Shown here piece after piece: positions 10,100-22,800 of a stretch of DNA of 64,000 bases. Under the pieces are notes generated by a model. The model did not search any database. It was not told the origin of the DNA and was given only the letters and a program-made list of their open reading frames with translations. The position numbers and the translations under genes were made by a program. Numbering within the stretch: the first letter of the stretch is position 1; every line of letters begins with the position of its first letter. This DNA comes from Hanleya hanleyi (taxonomy: Eukaryota > Mollusca > Polyplacophora > Lepidopleurida > Hanleyidae): assembly GCA_036873755.1 (NCBI GenBank), contig JAVTVY010018944.1:18115-82114 (forward strand), given 5' to 3'.

Positions 10100-11745
10100 T
10101 TATAACTTTGTCAAAATGGAATTCAGAAATAGTGTCTAGAAAATGCTTCAAATTCTCCATAGTTAGGACAAATTGTATACACTTTTGCAGAAAATATTTT
10201 CAGCACAAAGATCGAGTACTTAAATTAGATGGAACTGAGATCAAAGTGGTAAAATCGGTCAAATTCTTAGGAATATTATTTGACCACCGATTAACATTCT
10301 CTTGATTTGTTGAAGGTAGTTGCCAAATATAAGTGGGGAGGATATCACCAAGCACTTCTCCATTTATATCGATGACTTGTTCGTTCCAAACTTGATTATG
10401 GCTCTATTGTTTACAATGGTGCAAGCAAGTCAAAGCTAGATCCTATTCTCCATCAAGGACTAAGATTTTGCCTTGGAGCGTTCAGAACATCCCCTAAAGA
10501 AAGCTTATATTTCGAAGCAGATGAATTTCCTTTAAAAGTTCGAAGAATTAAACTATCACGGCAATATATCATAAAATTGCGATCAAATCACACGAATCCT
10601 GTATATAACTGTGTTTTCAAACCTCAGTTCGCGGATCTCTATTTAAAGAAACTTTCCATTATTCCGCCTCTTGGAATTCGTATGAAACCACACACTGTAG
10701 CAGCTGGTATTAAACTCGGTCAAATTTTACCTAATAAGGTCTTACCAATTCCACTATGGCAGTTGGTTCAACCAGAAGTGGATATGACATTAACGAAATA
10801 TAAAAAGGCAAACACGAGCCAGCTCTTGTATACACAAGAATTTGGTCTGCTCAGAGAAAAATACAGATCACATCAGGCTATTTATACAGATGGTTCTAAA
10901 GATGGTGAGAGAGTAACATGTGCTACTGTCTTTAGTTCCAAAACTAAAACCTGTCGACTACTGGGTAAAAGTTGGATATTCACTGCAGAAGCAAAGGCTG
11001 TGTTGCTAGCTTTGGAAATATGTCATATTTTCAGATTCACTGTCACGTCTTCAGGCGATTAAATGTGGAACTTCGGCTCATTCCACTATCTTGAATATTC
11101 TACAATTATATGAGTGTAGATTTGATCAACAGATTGATATTGTGTTTTGTTGGTTGCCTAGTCACGTTCGCATTAAATGTAATACTTGGCTGATAGAATG
11201 GCTAAGGCAGCCCTAGATAATGAGATTGATCCTGTTGGAATCCCATATAGCGAGTTCAGATCCTCTATCTGTGCTTATGTGAGACGGCTGTTTCTATGTT
11301 TTTGGGATGCTGTGAATAATAACAAACTTCATCAGTACAAAAAAACCTGAAGGCTATACTCATTTGAACAGCCAGAAACGTTTCGATCAAGCCATGATCA
11401 GGCGATGTACAATCGGCCATACACGATTAACTCACGAATATTTACTAAAAAATGAGCCAGTCCCAAGGTGTATTCCATGCCACGAAGATCTCACGGTGAA
11501 GCATATCCTTATCGACTGCTTAAATTTTAAGATTGTAAGAGATGCTTTTTATCGAGCGTCTAGGACTGCATCTTGGGTTATTTGAAAGAAATCGGTTTGT
11601 TGCATAAGTTTTAATGTGTGTATGTTTTAATGTTTTGGATTACTAAGTTATTGGCTTGAGTACTTTGTTTGATCGTCGCTATATAGCTGAAATATTGCTG
11701 AGCGCGACATGAAACCTTAATTCTCTCTGTCTCTCTCTCTCTTCT
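10100..11745 (+). mobile_element. 3' part of a LINE (non-LTR retrotransposon) with RNase H, broken
   Basis: Frames in succession give the end of an RT domain (VKFLGILFDHRLTF, about 10245-10300), a connecting region, an RNase H start (YTDGSK with the first catalytic Asp, then TAEAKAVLLAL, about 10890-11020) and a C-terminal Cys-His knuckle (CIPCHEDLTVKHILIDC, about 11495-11520). Several frameshifts separate them. RNase H after the RT is typical of I/Jockey-related clades. It ends in a tatagctgaaatattgctga...gcgac tail and a (TC)n tract near 11714-11745. The 5' part is absent, as usual for truncated LINE copies. Confidence 0.8.
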
Positions 11746-13434
11746 AGTGCATTCGACTGCTGTCAGGGATGTTGGACCCCTGTTATCAGGATGATAAATG
11801 CGGTGTAAACATATTGAAGATTCATACGTGAGACGATAGGCTGTGTAGAACTCGTTTTAAGAGATCTTTTATGGGTGATTCGTCGAAAAGGGGTGAAAAT
11901 GGCCTATCTGTGTTGTTAGATTTCAGCTTCAAAACTTTTGGCGGAAATTTTTAGTATAGATTATAAGTAGCTTGTTGTATTTAATTTTTCCGATCGTGTG
12001 CAACGTTCATTTCACCATTTTGAATTTTTATTCAAATTTTCTACTAATTGTTTCGTGACTAGTGTATTTACCGTCACCAAATGAAAAATACTCAAATTAA
12101 AAAAAAAACAGTTTTTATACATTTTATCTTTTAAAAATTTCCGTGTTTTTCCGAACAAGGCCAGGTTATTCCCCCTGGAAGGGTTGCCCAGTGGTTTGCA
12201 GGCATAATGTGTTCTCAACTTACCCCAAAACACTACGACAAACAAAACGTATGGTCGTCAAGTTCGAAAACATGAGAATATTTTACCCTTATGTGTAGTC
12301 AGAGCTGTAGGAAACAGAATGGTGATGTTTCATCGAAACTATGTGATTATAGAGATAAAAATATTACGGAAATGATCAAGAAATGACGGTGACGTGAAGG
12401 ACATTTCGGTTACGGTAGGGACAAAATATAAGAGCCATACTGAGTTTACCTAAAGCAAACGACCCACAATATTTTGTTATTCTTCATAAAACATTGAACC
12501 AATCAAAAATGCTCAGACTGTGAAAATGCACTCTGCAAGTGTGCGGTTTATTTTCCATTCATTGTCGTGATGGGAACTGCATGGATATGCTGGGGGAAAG
12601 AGTTGAGGAACATTTGTCGTTGTTACATATTAACATAGTATCAGTTAAACAATATGAAACGTGGGTTCTAAATTTAAACGTTGCTACGCGACAATAACAC
12701 TTTCTCTTAAACAGCTAAAAACTGAATTTATCCATGTTATGCACGGATTTGTCTTCACCGTCACTAGAAGAAAAGTGACGATAAAGACGGGTGACGGTAC
12801 AGACATGGAAGCAGTGTGATTGCTTCAAAGTGCTCGAATCAAGTGTTGTGATGAGCCATCCTAAATTACACTTCTAATGAATATATGGCTTAGACATAGG
12901 AAGCAAGTTATGCTCCTCTTAGGTGTAGAATCAGTTTACGGAAAAGACAGAACAAAGATATACGTACGCACAGACTTCTCAATCCTGAATTCTGCTTGAA
13001 AATCAGCGGCTGAGTGGACAAGTATTTGGCGCGCCGTTTCCGATCCCGCCTCAAGCAAAGCACTGAACAGGTGATTCACAATCAAAGTTACATACATTGG
13101 CTTGTACTGTTGACGGTATAGATGATGACGGTAAACACAGTAATTTTAGGACAAAATTCCCCCAAAGATGGAGGAATGGATAAACTGGCAACTTGGTAAA
13201 TGTACAGAACAAGATTGTACAACGTTAGAAATATACGATCATGCTTTAAAAGTATATTGAATACAAAAACGGCTTATGTAAATCTTCAATCTGTACCTCT
13301 GGGTTAGTAGACTGACAATCAGAAAGATAGTGTTATTTTATTGAGAGTTGCCACTGGGATCACTTGTGGTACTTGCGATATTTTAGAAATATGCAGTTGG
13401 TATATTTGTCTGTGGGTCATATGACTTCTTGTCT
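11746..13434. other. No gene recognised
   Basis: AT-rich sequence with only short frames. Several gacggt/gtgacgg words occur between 12360 and 13150 but show no regular period. Nothing here can be called. Confidence 0.5.
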
Positions 13435-15108
13435 ATCTACGATCAGATTTTTTGAACACAGATACTATTAATGCACTTAGACGGTCAATAAGATCCTGGT
13501 GAGGGATTGTAGGATAGAGTCGAGGAATCCTATGCGGGTACATGTCTGTACGGTATGTGACCTTTAGCACCAAGTTCTTCAGTAAGACATTTTTAGTTTT
13601 TCAATATCCACATATATTCAACGCCAGAGATTTTACAAATGCCTTTACCTCCTGAAGGGCCGTCGTCAATGGGGTTGAAAGAAGCTTGGTGGTGCAGCTT
13701 CTAGAACCAGCTATGAATCTAGATTTGTATGGTGATTTACGCATATTGTGAATCCAGTATACTTTTGGTATTTCATTATGATTGGTTGGAAGACAATCAC
13801 CTCTTTCCCTGAGAAACGTTTTGGGATTGTTAACTAAATCTTCCAGAGTAAATGCAGTTTGGGGGTAAGTAGACATATTTGATGATGATATGTTTACACT
13901 CAATTCTTTAACTATCACCTATTATATTATTTGAGCTTTTTCTGCTGGGACTATGACGAATTTACTCTGGAGATTTGCAAGACTTCTGTCAATATGGCGG
14001 ATTGTTTCAACGACTTTGCTCTTGGTGAGGTCCAGCCAATCAGCGAGCACTGTAGGTTCGACTATTTCTTGCTTAGACCAATCAATAACGTACTGTTATT
14101 CTTCTCGGTTCTCTATGTTAAGGTCCTTTCAGCAGGAGTAATTTTAGGTCCTTATCACTCACCACATCAAGGTTACCATTTACAATATGTTTGCATGGTG
14201 TATAGATAAAGTTCAACGATTCACACCCACAACTATAGCCTCCTGACGGGTGTGAGTTCCAGTCAAACTCCTTGTCAGCATTGGGGTATTTGAATATTTT
14301 GGTGGCTATAGATTTAGTATACTTATATGGAAGGCAAGGAGGTTCTGTGAACGTGAAATAGTTTGGTACATCGTACCGCTGGATCATTCAGGACTGGCGG
14401 TAAATTGATAATGTCCAGTTTTTTATCTAAGTAGTTGAGTTTCAAGAAAAGTCGATCTTGAGATGTTTCGATTATGTTCACTGGACGATACAACCGAAAA
14501 TACGCTATATCTTGACATACTTTTGTGATTTGGGTGGTATTATATTTCCGGAAGATGCAGATTGTTGTATAGCTCCGGTTATATGATTTAAAGCTCTCAT
14601 ATGTAACGCATACAGAACTGTACGTAAGCTATGTATACTATTGTGTGTGTTTGTTATACCCACTAAGTAATTTAAAGCCATATGATCGTGAATCATCGAA
14701 CTATTAAACTTTCTCCAACCATGCCCAACCTACTGACATTCTCATTTAAACCCTACGGAAACACTGACCGAAGTTCTAGCATCCAGAATAGTTTACGCTC
14801 TCGGATTTTTCTCTCAAATACAAAGGGGAATCCTTGGTAGATAGACGGTGTCTATGATCTGAATACTAAAGTTATCCCATCCATTGTCGGGTCCAGCAAA
14901 ATGCTTACCCATAAGTAATTGCTTTTTCCTAACTGATTTTCTGTGTCCATTTACCCTAAGATGGAGTCTTTGGGTGGTCTTGCCAACATACTGTTGGCCA
15001 CACTTCTTTCAGGAAACTAAATATATACAGTTTGTTGTAGGACAACTAAGATCAACATACGAGTTTACAGAATATGAGTTACCAGTTAACGCGGAACTAA
15101 ATCCTCAT
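13435..15108 (-). mobile_element. Penelope-like element copy 3, truncated at both ends
   Basis: Read on the minus strand, this begins within the GIY-YIG-like domain (a QQYVGKT word near 14985), continues through the linker domain (near 14690 and 14380) and the RT fingers (about 13918-13601), and stops just past RT motif A near 13435. Homology with copy 1 stops at about copy-1 positions 5790 and 7925. Frames are interrupted many times. At the codon that is TAA (5979) in copy 1, this copy has CAA. Confidence 0.85.
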
Positions 15109-15304
15109 TAGTTCACTCATCTGTGACAATGTCAAATACACACGCGACTTCAAAGTAACAAATCAGTGAATGCTAGATCATGCAAATCTAAGTCGACAGG
15201 CGTCCGGTGAATTATAGTGTTAATGCATTTTTGTTCAAATATTTGGCCGTTTGGTTTATTTCAACAGATGGATATATTGATTTTTATATTAACTAACTCG
15301 GCAT

Positions 15305-15317
15305 TATTTAAATAGCC
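15305..15317 (+). promoter_or_regulatory. Core promoter of receptor gene 1, conserved in its paralogue
   Basis: The sequence ctcggcattatttaaatagc, about 100 bases upstream of the ATG at 15416, has a close match upstream of receptor gene 2 on the minus strand (cttggcgttgtttaaaaagc, about 60205-60186). A TATA-like TTTAAA at the same relative place in two otherwise diverged flanks points to a functional promoter. This is inference from paralogue comparison. Confidence 0.5.
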
Positions 15318-15415
15318 AAGAGTGTGTGTAGAATCGAGAGACGATTGACTTCCTACCGGAAAGCTACATCAATCAGACGGAAGAGGAAACCAATCACGGT
15401 AAACAAGCGGAGAAC

Positions 15416-15455
15416 ATGAGGGGAACAAGATTGCGCGTTGTCCTTGTGTTTTTAA
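15416..15455 (+). CDS. Receptor gene 1, coding exon 1 (signal peptide start)
   Basis: ATG 15416 opens 40 nt that encode MRGTRLRVVLVFL plus one base, followed by the consensus donor GTAAGT at 15456. The paralogue has an exon of exactly the same length (60083-60044, minus strand) with the same donor and a related sequence (MMGPNRDAVLIFL). Joined to exon 2 at 19819 the phase fits (phase 1), and the product begins with a short basic n-region and a hydrophobic core, as expected for a secretory signal. The 5' leader also aligns between the two genes. The intron spans 15456-19818. Confidence 0.7.
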
Positions 15456-15539
15456 GTAAGTATACATTTAAGGATATATTTTTGATATATTTGTCAAATA
15501 GCAAACTATGTGTTTATATCATACATCATATATTAATAT

Positions 15540-15785
15540 CATATGTATTAAGAATACTGATCATCGTTACGGAATTGATATTTTTGGAACATCATGATGT
15601 CTTGCCGGCATAATTGAAAACTGTTGCCCGCTTCGTTCTTGCACGAAACTAGTCTAAGTTTATACTATGATTTGGTGCTAATGTTGTTACATGTATATTG
15701 AATCTGGAAAATGTTGTTGGATTATGGATGCGGATATTCGTTAATGGACGGCGCCTGAATAATGAATGACCGGCCAGACACTTCT
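15540..15785 (+). mobile_element. Solo PLE pseudo-LTR in the intron of receptor gene 1
   Basis: A diverged copy of the pseudo-LTR (attaagaatactgatca... through ggatattcgttaatggacgg... to gaccggccagacacttct). It lies about 85 bases after the exon-1 donor, with no PLE coding region attached in this orientation. Confidence 0.75.
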
Positions 15786-16319
15786 AGTCACATATGTTCC
15801 CGAATGTAACCGCGATTTCCCGCAAATGTCAAAGAAAAGCGAGAGCCTAATTGGCACTATGGACTACGCCATTAAAATATTAAGAGTTTTCGCGTTTTTC
15901 ATCTTGGGCCGGAATGACCTTCACCTTTCACCTCAAATGTTTTGCGAAATATCGCGTTCCTCTCATACATCTACTCACACAAACTTACCATTTTTAATTT
16001 TGATCTCTTACCGATTGACCTCAATTTTGGTGAGTGTCACCAACTATCTCAGCGAAATTTGTGAAAAATCAATCAAATTGTTGAAAAATTAAGAAACTAA
16101 AGAGCGAAAGAAAGGACAAGAACATGAGAACATCAGCCATCAGATTCGAAAAAAATATGAAGTAAGTTCTATGAACGTCCGCTCAGCTCCATAGCGATAC
16201 GGAAGCTGTGTATATCAAAAATACTATAGAACAAATTAGTCACGACTTACAACTCCTTCATTTGCGCAATGTTACTCTAATGAGTTTATCAACGTTATCA
16301 ATCAATAGTATGAATATCA

Positions 16320-17010
16320 TCACGAGAGATCCTGAAGGATCTTGGCGCCCACCGTTGTCTGATAATTGTAAGCTAATGACAAGAGGATATTTTTGTCCAT
16401 TGTTACTAAGAACAAACAATTGATTTGTAATTTTGTTTGCAGAATTTCGAATTTGTGCGAAAAAGATCGAAAAAGGGACACTGCAAAACACCAAGATATT
16501 ATCTATCCAAGGTTCAGGAGTTTCAAGATTTCTAGAAACTGTACTTGATGTCGGTTGTTACAGTACAAGTTAAATGAGCAAAGTTAGTTTGAAAGTGAAT
16601 GTCCGGAGGATCCTACGTCTTCGTTTTGTAGTGTTTTTTTTTTTTTTTTTTGCACGTGTCATCATTGGGTACTGGAGGCGAAGACTAATTTCTTTGACAC
16701 TTTGGCATGAGCCCTGATTATCTCCCTTGGATCGAAACACGCAGTAGTCTACAGTTGTCGAGTTGTGACGTTGTTTCACAAGAGTGACGTCCCTTCGGCA
16801 GACAAAGCGGTGGGGCAGTTCACTTCCAACGGCATGGACTAAAGTAAACTGATTTAAAATTTGAAGAAATACATTTTAATTCGGAATCATTTGAACTCCT
16901 TGGTATGGAAGGTGAAAGTATGGATATTCTCTATAGTCAATATATAGAATATGCCCCATCGTTTGATAAGCCGACTCTTGTGATGCAACGTCACAACTCG
17001 GGAATACAGT
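16320..17010 (+). repeat. Block A, inverted partner of 54870-55728
   Basis: This sequence (for example gatcctgaaggatcttggcg and the gtcgagttgtgacgttg region) recurs as the reverse complement in the right-hand block next to the second satellite array. Short frames here are not conserved in length between the copies and look non-coding. Confidence 0.75.
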
Positions 17011-18240
17011 ATTATTGTGAAGCGTAACTTGGATTTTACAATCGGACCAAAAAGGTATCTTGCACAACTGCACCACGAGGGAAAACCTGTATACCAAATT
17101 TGAGAAAGATCTATGTAGCACTTCCTGAGAAATCACGATAAAATTTCATGGGGAAATCCAAAATGGCCGCTTGGTTGCTATATTGGATTTTCGAATCAGA
17201 CCAGAAAAGGTATCTTGCACAACTAGACCCCACGAGAAAACTGTATACCAAATTTGAGAAAGATCCATTTAGAACTTCCTGAGAAATGACGATAACAATG
17301 TTTCATGAGGAAATCCAAGATGGCTGCCTGGTGGCCATATTGAATTTTCGAATCGGACCAGAAAAGGTATCTTGCACAACTAGATCCCAAGGAGAACTTG
17401 TGTACCAAATTTGAGAAAGTTCCATGCAGTACTTCTTGAGAATTTACGATAACAATTTTTCATCTGGAAATTCAAGATGGCTGCCTGGTGGCCATATTGA
17501 ATTTTTGAATCGAACCGGAAAAGGTATCTTGCACAACTAAACTCCAAGGGGAACCTGTGTACCAAATTTGAGAAAGATCCATGCAGTACTTCCTGAGAAA
17601 TCGCGATAAAGTTTCATGGGGAAAACTAAGATGGCCGCCTGGTGGCCATATTGGATATTCAAATCGGACCGAAAAAGGTGTCTTGCACAATTAGACCCCA
17701 AGGGAAACCTGTGTATCAAATTTTGAGAAAGATCCATGTAGTACTTCCTGAGAAATTACGATAACTATGTTTCATGGGGAAATCCAAGATGGCTGCCTGG
17801 TGGCCATATTGGATTTCCAAATCGGACCAGAAAAGGTATCTTGCACAACTAGACCCCAAGGGGATCCTGTGTACCAAATTTGAGAAAGATCCATGCAGTA
17901 GTTCCTGATAAATCGCGATAACAAAGTTTCATGTGTAAATCCAAGATGGCCACGTTGTGGCCCTATTGGATTTTCGAATCGGCCCACAAAAGGTATCTTG
18001 CACAACTAGACCCCAAGGGGAACCTGCGTACCAAATTTGAGAAAGATCCATGAAGTAGTTCCTGAGAAATCGCGGTAACAAAGTTTCATTGGGAAATCCA
18101 AGATGGCCGCCTTGTGGCCATATTGGATTTTCGAATCGGACCAATAAAGGTATCTTGCACAACTAGACCCCAAGGGGAACCTGTGTACCAAATTTGAGAA
18201 AGATCCATGAAGCAGTTCCTGAGAAATTGCGGTAACAAGA
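17010..18240 (-). repeat. 157-bp satellite array, left copy, about 8 units
   Basis: Head-to-tail units of about 157 bp share aagatggccgcctggtggcc, a tcgaatcggacc word, aggtatcttgcacaactaga, gtaccaaatttgagaaagat and cctgagaaat. The period follows from the regular return of these words. The same unit forms the array at 53830-54870 in the opposite orientation. Open frames of about 61-77 residues are translations of the unit. Confidence 0.9.
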
Positions 18241-18289
18241 ATTGTTTACGGACGGACTGAATCTTTCGGAAAAGTTCGCAGAATATGAA

Positions 18290-18780
18290 TGGTTATCTAG
18301 TTTAATTCTGCCCGGCCCGGGGGACACTAAACCAACTTGTTCACCTCAGCTATGGAACGAAGAAAACGAGATAGCTGAAACTTTCTGACTATCCGCGAAT
18401 CATATGGGTATCATTTGATATGGTTTGCATAATCCTACGGGCAAAAGGTCATGGGAAATTCAAGATGGCGGCGACGAAGTGTTCTCGGAAAGTCGTGTTT
18501 TGGTCTTTCCTTTCTTGCTTAAAATGACAAAAGTAATTTAATTTACCAAAGCTAATTATTCTCTATCATAGTAATAACTTATTGAGAGAAAATATAAAAA
18601 AATAAAAAAGAATCGGAAAATCGGTCCAGAATTAGACGAAGAAGTGATTCCGACAAGATGACATGACTGTCAAGTCATCGTGGCGGCCATCTTGGATTTT
18701 TTTTTTCATTTTCTCGTAGACCAAGACCCAATTATATAGAATGAAAAATATTCAACCCCGTAACCCAAGAGGTAACTGAA
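18290..18780 (+). repeat. Dispersed repeat with a TCATGGGAAATTCAAGATGGCGG core
   Basis: Diverged relative of the repeats at 37255-37960, 43400-43920 and 62480-63070: the same ggtcatggg...aaatggcgg core, then an A/T-rich part with frcgaccraaaa-like words and a second catcttggattttt word. No coding potential. Confidence 0.55.
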
Positions 18781-18839
18781 ATAAATAAGGGGTCGTAATC
18801 CCTCCCCCCAAGCCCTGGTACTGTTTGAAACACCGTAGA

Positions 18840-19015
18840 AACACCGCGATCTAAACTACTCGGTCAACGGGCCTCCCCAAAAAATAGGAGGTAGCAGACC
18901 GGTGATCTTGAAAGCGAACATACAGTACCCCTCTGGTGATCGTAATGACACAGCTCCCATATTCTAAGATAGTGTAATCCCAAATTAACGAAAATACTGT
19001 TATACGAACATTTTC
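18840..19015 (-). mobile_element. SINE fragment, minus strand
   Basis: It shares the gcgatctaaa(c/t)(c/t)actcggtcaa(c/t)gggcct head and the ggtgatcgtaatgacacag body with 33215-33325, plus the ctaagatagtgtaatcccaaa tail seen at 25610-25650. The gaccgagt-type head resembles a tRNA A box read on the minus strand. Confidence 0.6.
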
Positions 19016-19139
19016 TAAATGACAAAAAATATATCTACACAACGCACCAAAACACATGCACATACAGTCTTCTTTCACCCGACAAAAAAACGATCTTCTA
19101 AAGTATCTACTTGATAAAAACAGTCTGACAATCTTAAAA

Positions 19140-19690
19140 TGTATACAGTAGATCGGGTATGGCCGATTCTACATCGCCTGACCATGGCTTGATCGAAACG
19201 TTTCTGGCTACGCAGATGAATATATCCTACAGGTTTTTTTAACTGATAAAGCTTGCTGTTATCCACAGCATCCCATAAAGATTGAAACAGCTTTCTTACA
19301 TAAGCACACATAGAGAACCGCTACATTGGATTCCAACAGGATCAACCTCATGATCTAGGGCTGCCTTAGCCATTTCTTCAGCGTCTGTATTTCCTTTGAT
19401 GCCAACGTGGCTAAGCAACCAACAGAGCAAAATCAATCTGTTGATGAAATCTAAGATCATATAATTGTAGAAAGTTCAAAATGGTGTGGTGAGTTGGAGT
19501 TCCACTCTCCATCGCTTGAAGGCATGACAGTGAATGTGAGAATATGACATATTTTCCTCCTATAGCAGACCCAATACCTTTTGAAGCTAACAATAGAGCT
19601 TTGGCTTCAGCATGGAAAATCGAACTCTTTCCTGGAAGTCGACAGGTTTTAGTTTCGGAACTAAAGCTAGTATATCTAATTTTGAGTCAT
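19140..19690 (-). mobile_element. LINE 3' fragment (RNase H and C-terminus), minus strand
   Basis: Minus-strand frames match the LINE at 10.1-11.7 kb: an RNase H region (FSHSLSCLQAM near 19500), a SQKRFDQAMVRRCRIGHTR stretch near 19190, and a gacaggttttagtttcggaactaaa match at 19640. Its RNase H end abuts the open frame that runs into receptor exon 2, so coding signal before 19819 should not be read as part of the receptor. Confidence 0.7.
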
Positions 19691-19818
19691 GTTCCAAACT
19701 TTTGTTATAGCAGCAATAGTGCATAAATACGTCTTGGAACTCAAATACTTGTCATACTTTGTCATGCCACTACTGCCACCGATATCACCAACTATCTTCC
19801 CCCTTTTATTTCTTGTAG

Positions 19819-22800
19819 TGATCTGGTCAGCAAGGTCGGGAATAGGTGATGAAAATAATACCAATAACGCAATGGTTGGTGAATCTATACAATTACCACA
19901 TGGAAAGACTATCAAGGGAGAAGGAGGGGACAAAGGAATTGATTTGGGTGGCATTGGTATACCTGCTAATTCTTTTGGGCTCAGTGGGTCTAACCAAAGT
20001 CCTACCTGTTGGTTACGTGACCTCTGCTCAGGGCGATGTGAACTTTCATCTCGTGTTTTCGATAAAAAAATCAGCAACAGTATCCCGTGCAAATGTGACC
20101 AGCTATGTGTAGTATTTGGAGATTGTTGCGTTGACTATTTTCAAGAATGTTTCAACCTCACCCAAGACGGAGAGTCAGAGCTTGTTACGAACGTAATGAC
20201 CGCCATACAGGAATATTTGGTCTTTGTAAATGTGAACGAAAGCGTACCTAAACGACAAGTGCCCGATATTGCAGCGTCCTGTACTGTATCATTGAGAGAG
20301 CTATCGTCCAACTTCACTCTCGAAAGTCTTTTCCTTGTTCAAAGTTGTTTTCAATGTAAACGGCTGACAATATATGATGATCGCAAGTTCACCAAAAAAT
20401 CCCTCCACGTGTTAACAAAATGCCCGATCTTAGGGGAGAAACAGTCAACCAAGGTGGCTTGTGAGTCTCCTAAACCTCCTTTATTCAACATACCCGTGCA
20501 AGACATTAAGGAACCCGCCCTGATTTACCGCAATATGCACTGCGCAATCTGCCATGGTAAAGAAGTTGCTGACGTCTCCCAATGGATTCCTGCCATTTCT
20601 TGTCCGGAACCTGAATTCACAGAGATCATTCTTAATTCAAGTAACGAGATAAACGAATATATAGAAGGAAAGTGCATGATTGGTTATACTCCAACGAACG
20701 CAACCTGGACCAGGGCTGAGTGTCCGTACGATCACACATTCAAAGAATTACCAACATTGGTTAACTCATCGAGGATCAATATTGAACTGAAGTTGTGTCA
20801 GTTGTATTTCGACCCAGTTTCTCATCCACTTAATAGAAGCACGATTTATCGGAATGAGCACTGTGCCAACCTTGACATGGTTCGCAATTTAGATTGCCTC
20901 GATATAAAAGAATTAGAAAGCGATTCCATACCGGGACCGACCTTGATAGTAAAACCATTGTCCGTATTGTTCAGTTTCAAGAATTCCGCTGTCGGTATCC
21001 AGTATGGGGAAGAAATCATATATTTATCTCCTGCTGAAGGCGAGGAATGTTCAGTAGATGAGGTTTACAGCTTCTTAAGCCGGAGATGTGAGAAAAATCT
21101 TGCAACGATGTCACTCACAGAAACTGAAATGTTCATCCATATCGATATCCGCGTGTTGTCCAGTGTTTGTGGTCTTGTCGTCCCAGATATAGGTAGTTTT
21201 TTGGGCTCTACTTTACTTTTGGGTGAGGACAAGGCATGTGTTACGCTAGAAGCCACCGAATTTAAGTTAGCAACGCGACAGGAGAATGCGACGCTTGTCA
21301 TTAATGAACAACCGTCAGCCATTGTGAATTTGCTTCTCACTAAACCTGATGGCATGAATACCCAAAAGTGCAAAAGCAAGATACATTGTGGTTGGTGGCA
21401 CATAGATTACAAGGAGTTGAATAACTTAGAACATAAGGCCACCACTGACCAAGATTATTGCGAAACAGAGCTAGACATTTTGTTTGAATCGGATGATTTA
21501 GCCTGGGAAACCTTCGTCGATTTCTTGAAGAACGTGAACGAGGCAATTGACAAATATTCTGGAATATTCTATAGCCCTGACAGGGAATTTATTTTGGTAT
21601 ACGAGAATATCAGCGTCACTAATGAGAACAGAGAATCGAATAAGACCTGTCCATCCGAAAACAGAGTGGATATCGCCTATACCGTTAACGAGGAGAACCC
21701 ATGGATTCTTACCCTAGACCAAGAACCTTCGCGAAATATAAGTCTACAGAACTGGGCCTTTTTCTTGGATTACCACTTTGGTTCAAACAGCAGCAATGGA
21801 CGACATGACTTTAAAATATGTGACCAGTTCGGTAGCGGGGACCAATACTGGTTTCCTAATTGTAACGTTGTCTTTTCGGTTGATCACACAAAATACTGGA
21901 CAAAAGATGGAAATCTTTACATCAGCGTTAACTTCAATGTCTTTAAGATCAGCAAATATCAGAAGGTAAAAGGTACGATGTATTACTGTGCAGATTCAGT
22001 GATAAAAGTACCCGATGTTCTCCATGATAACTCGGTCCTCACAATTGTTAGTTTAAGTTTATCTCTCACTTCACTTCTGTTCGTGATTATGACATACACA
22101 TTTTTCTCGCCGTTGCGCAATCTCCCTGGAAAAATAGTTATTGGCCTGACTTCAAATCTCTTCTGTGCGATGCTTCTGTTCCTGTTTGGTACAGGACAGA
22201 CTAAGAATCCTGTTCTCTGTACTATCATGGCTGCTCTTCTTCATTTCTTCTGGCTGGCCTCATTCTTCTGGACAACTGTTCTGTCTTTCAACCTAGCTCA
22301 AACTTTTGGCTCCAAAACTATGACTGTCCGATACGAGAAAAAATCTTTTCTGTATTACTGCACATATTCATTCGCTGGTCCGCTGCTAATTGTTCTTGCG
22401 ACACTTCTGGAAGGGTTCTTTCACAAACCTGATTCCTGGGTGCATGGCTCTTATGGCAGTGCTGCTGCCTGCTGGATCAGTCAACGATGGGTGAACATTG
22501 TCGCCTTTGGCTTGCCCGTTGGACTCACGGTTTTGCTGAACACTGTTATGTTTCTGTATACCGTCCGAAGTCTCTATAAGATATCCAAGATAACCAAACG
22601 TGTCCATAAAAAGGAGAATCGTGGACAATCGACAATCTTGTATTTCAAACTGTCTCTCATAATGGGACTCTCCTGGGCTCTATTCTTTTTATCCGGCGTT
22701 CTGGAAAATGAGATTCTACGGGCTCTCAGTATTGTCCTCAATGCTCTACAAGGCTTCTTTCTGTTCCTTGTTTTCGTGTGCAACAAGCATGTGTACACTT

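Noticed and set aside
17223..18191. Family of 61-77 residue frames (MVHRFPLGSSCARYLF...), also at 53916-54415
   Set aside because: They recur every 157 bases with the satellite unit and appear in overlapping frames; no evidence of a protein.
19689..19818. N-terminal extension of receptor gene 1 starting at ATG 19689 or 19764
   Set aside because: It overlaps the LINE fragment and the pyrimidine tract of the acceptor; the paralogue shows the true start is in a separate exon.
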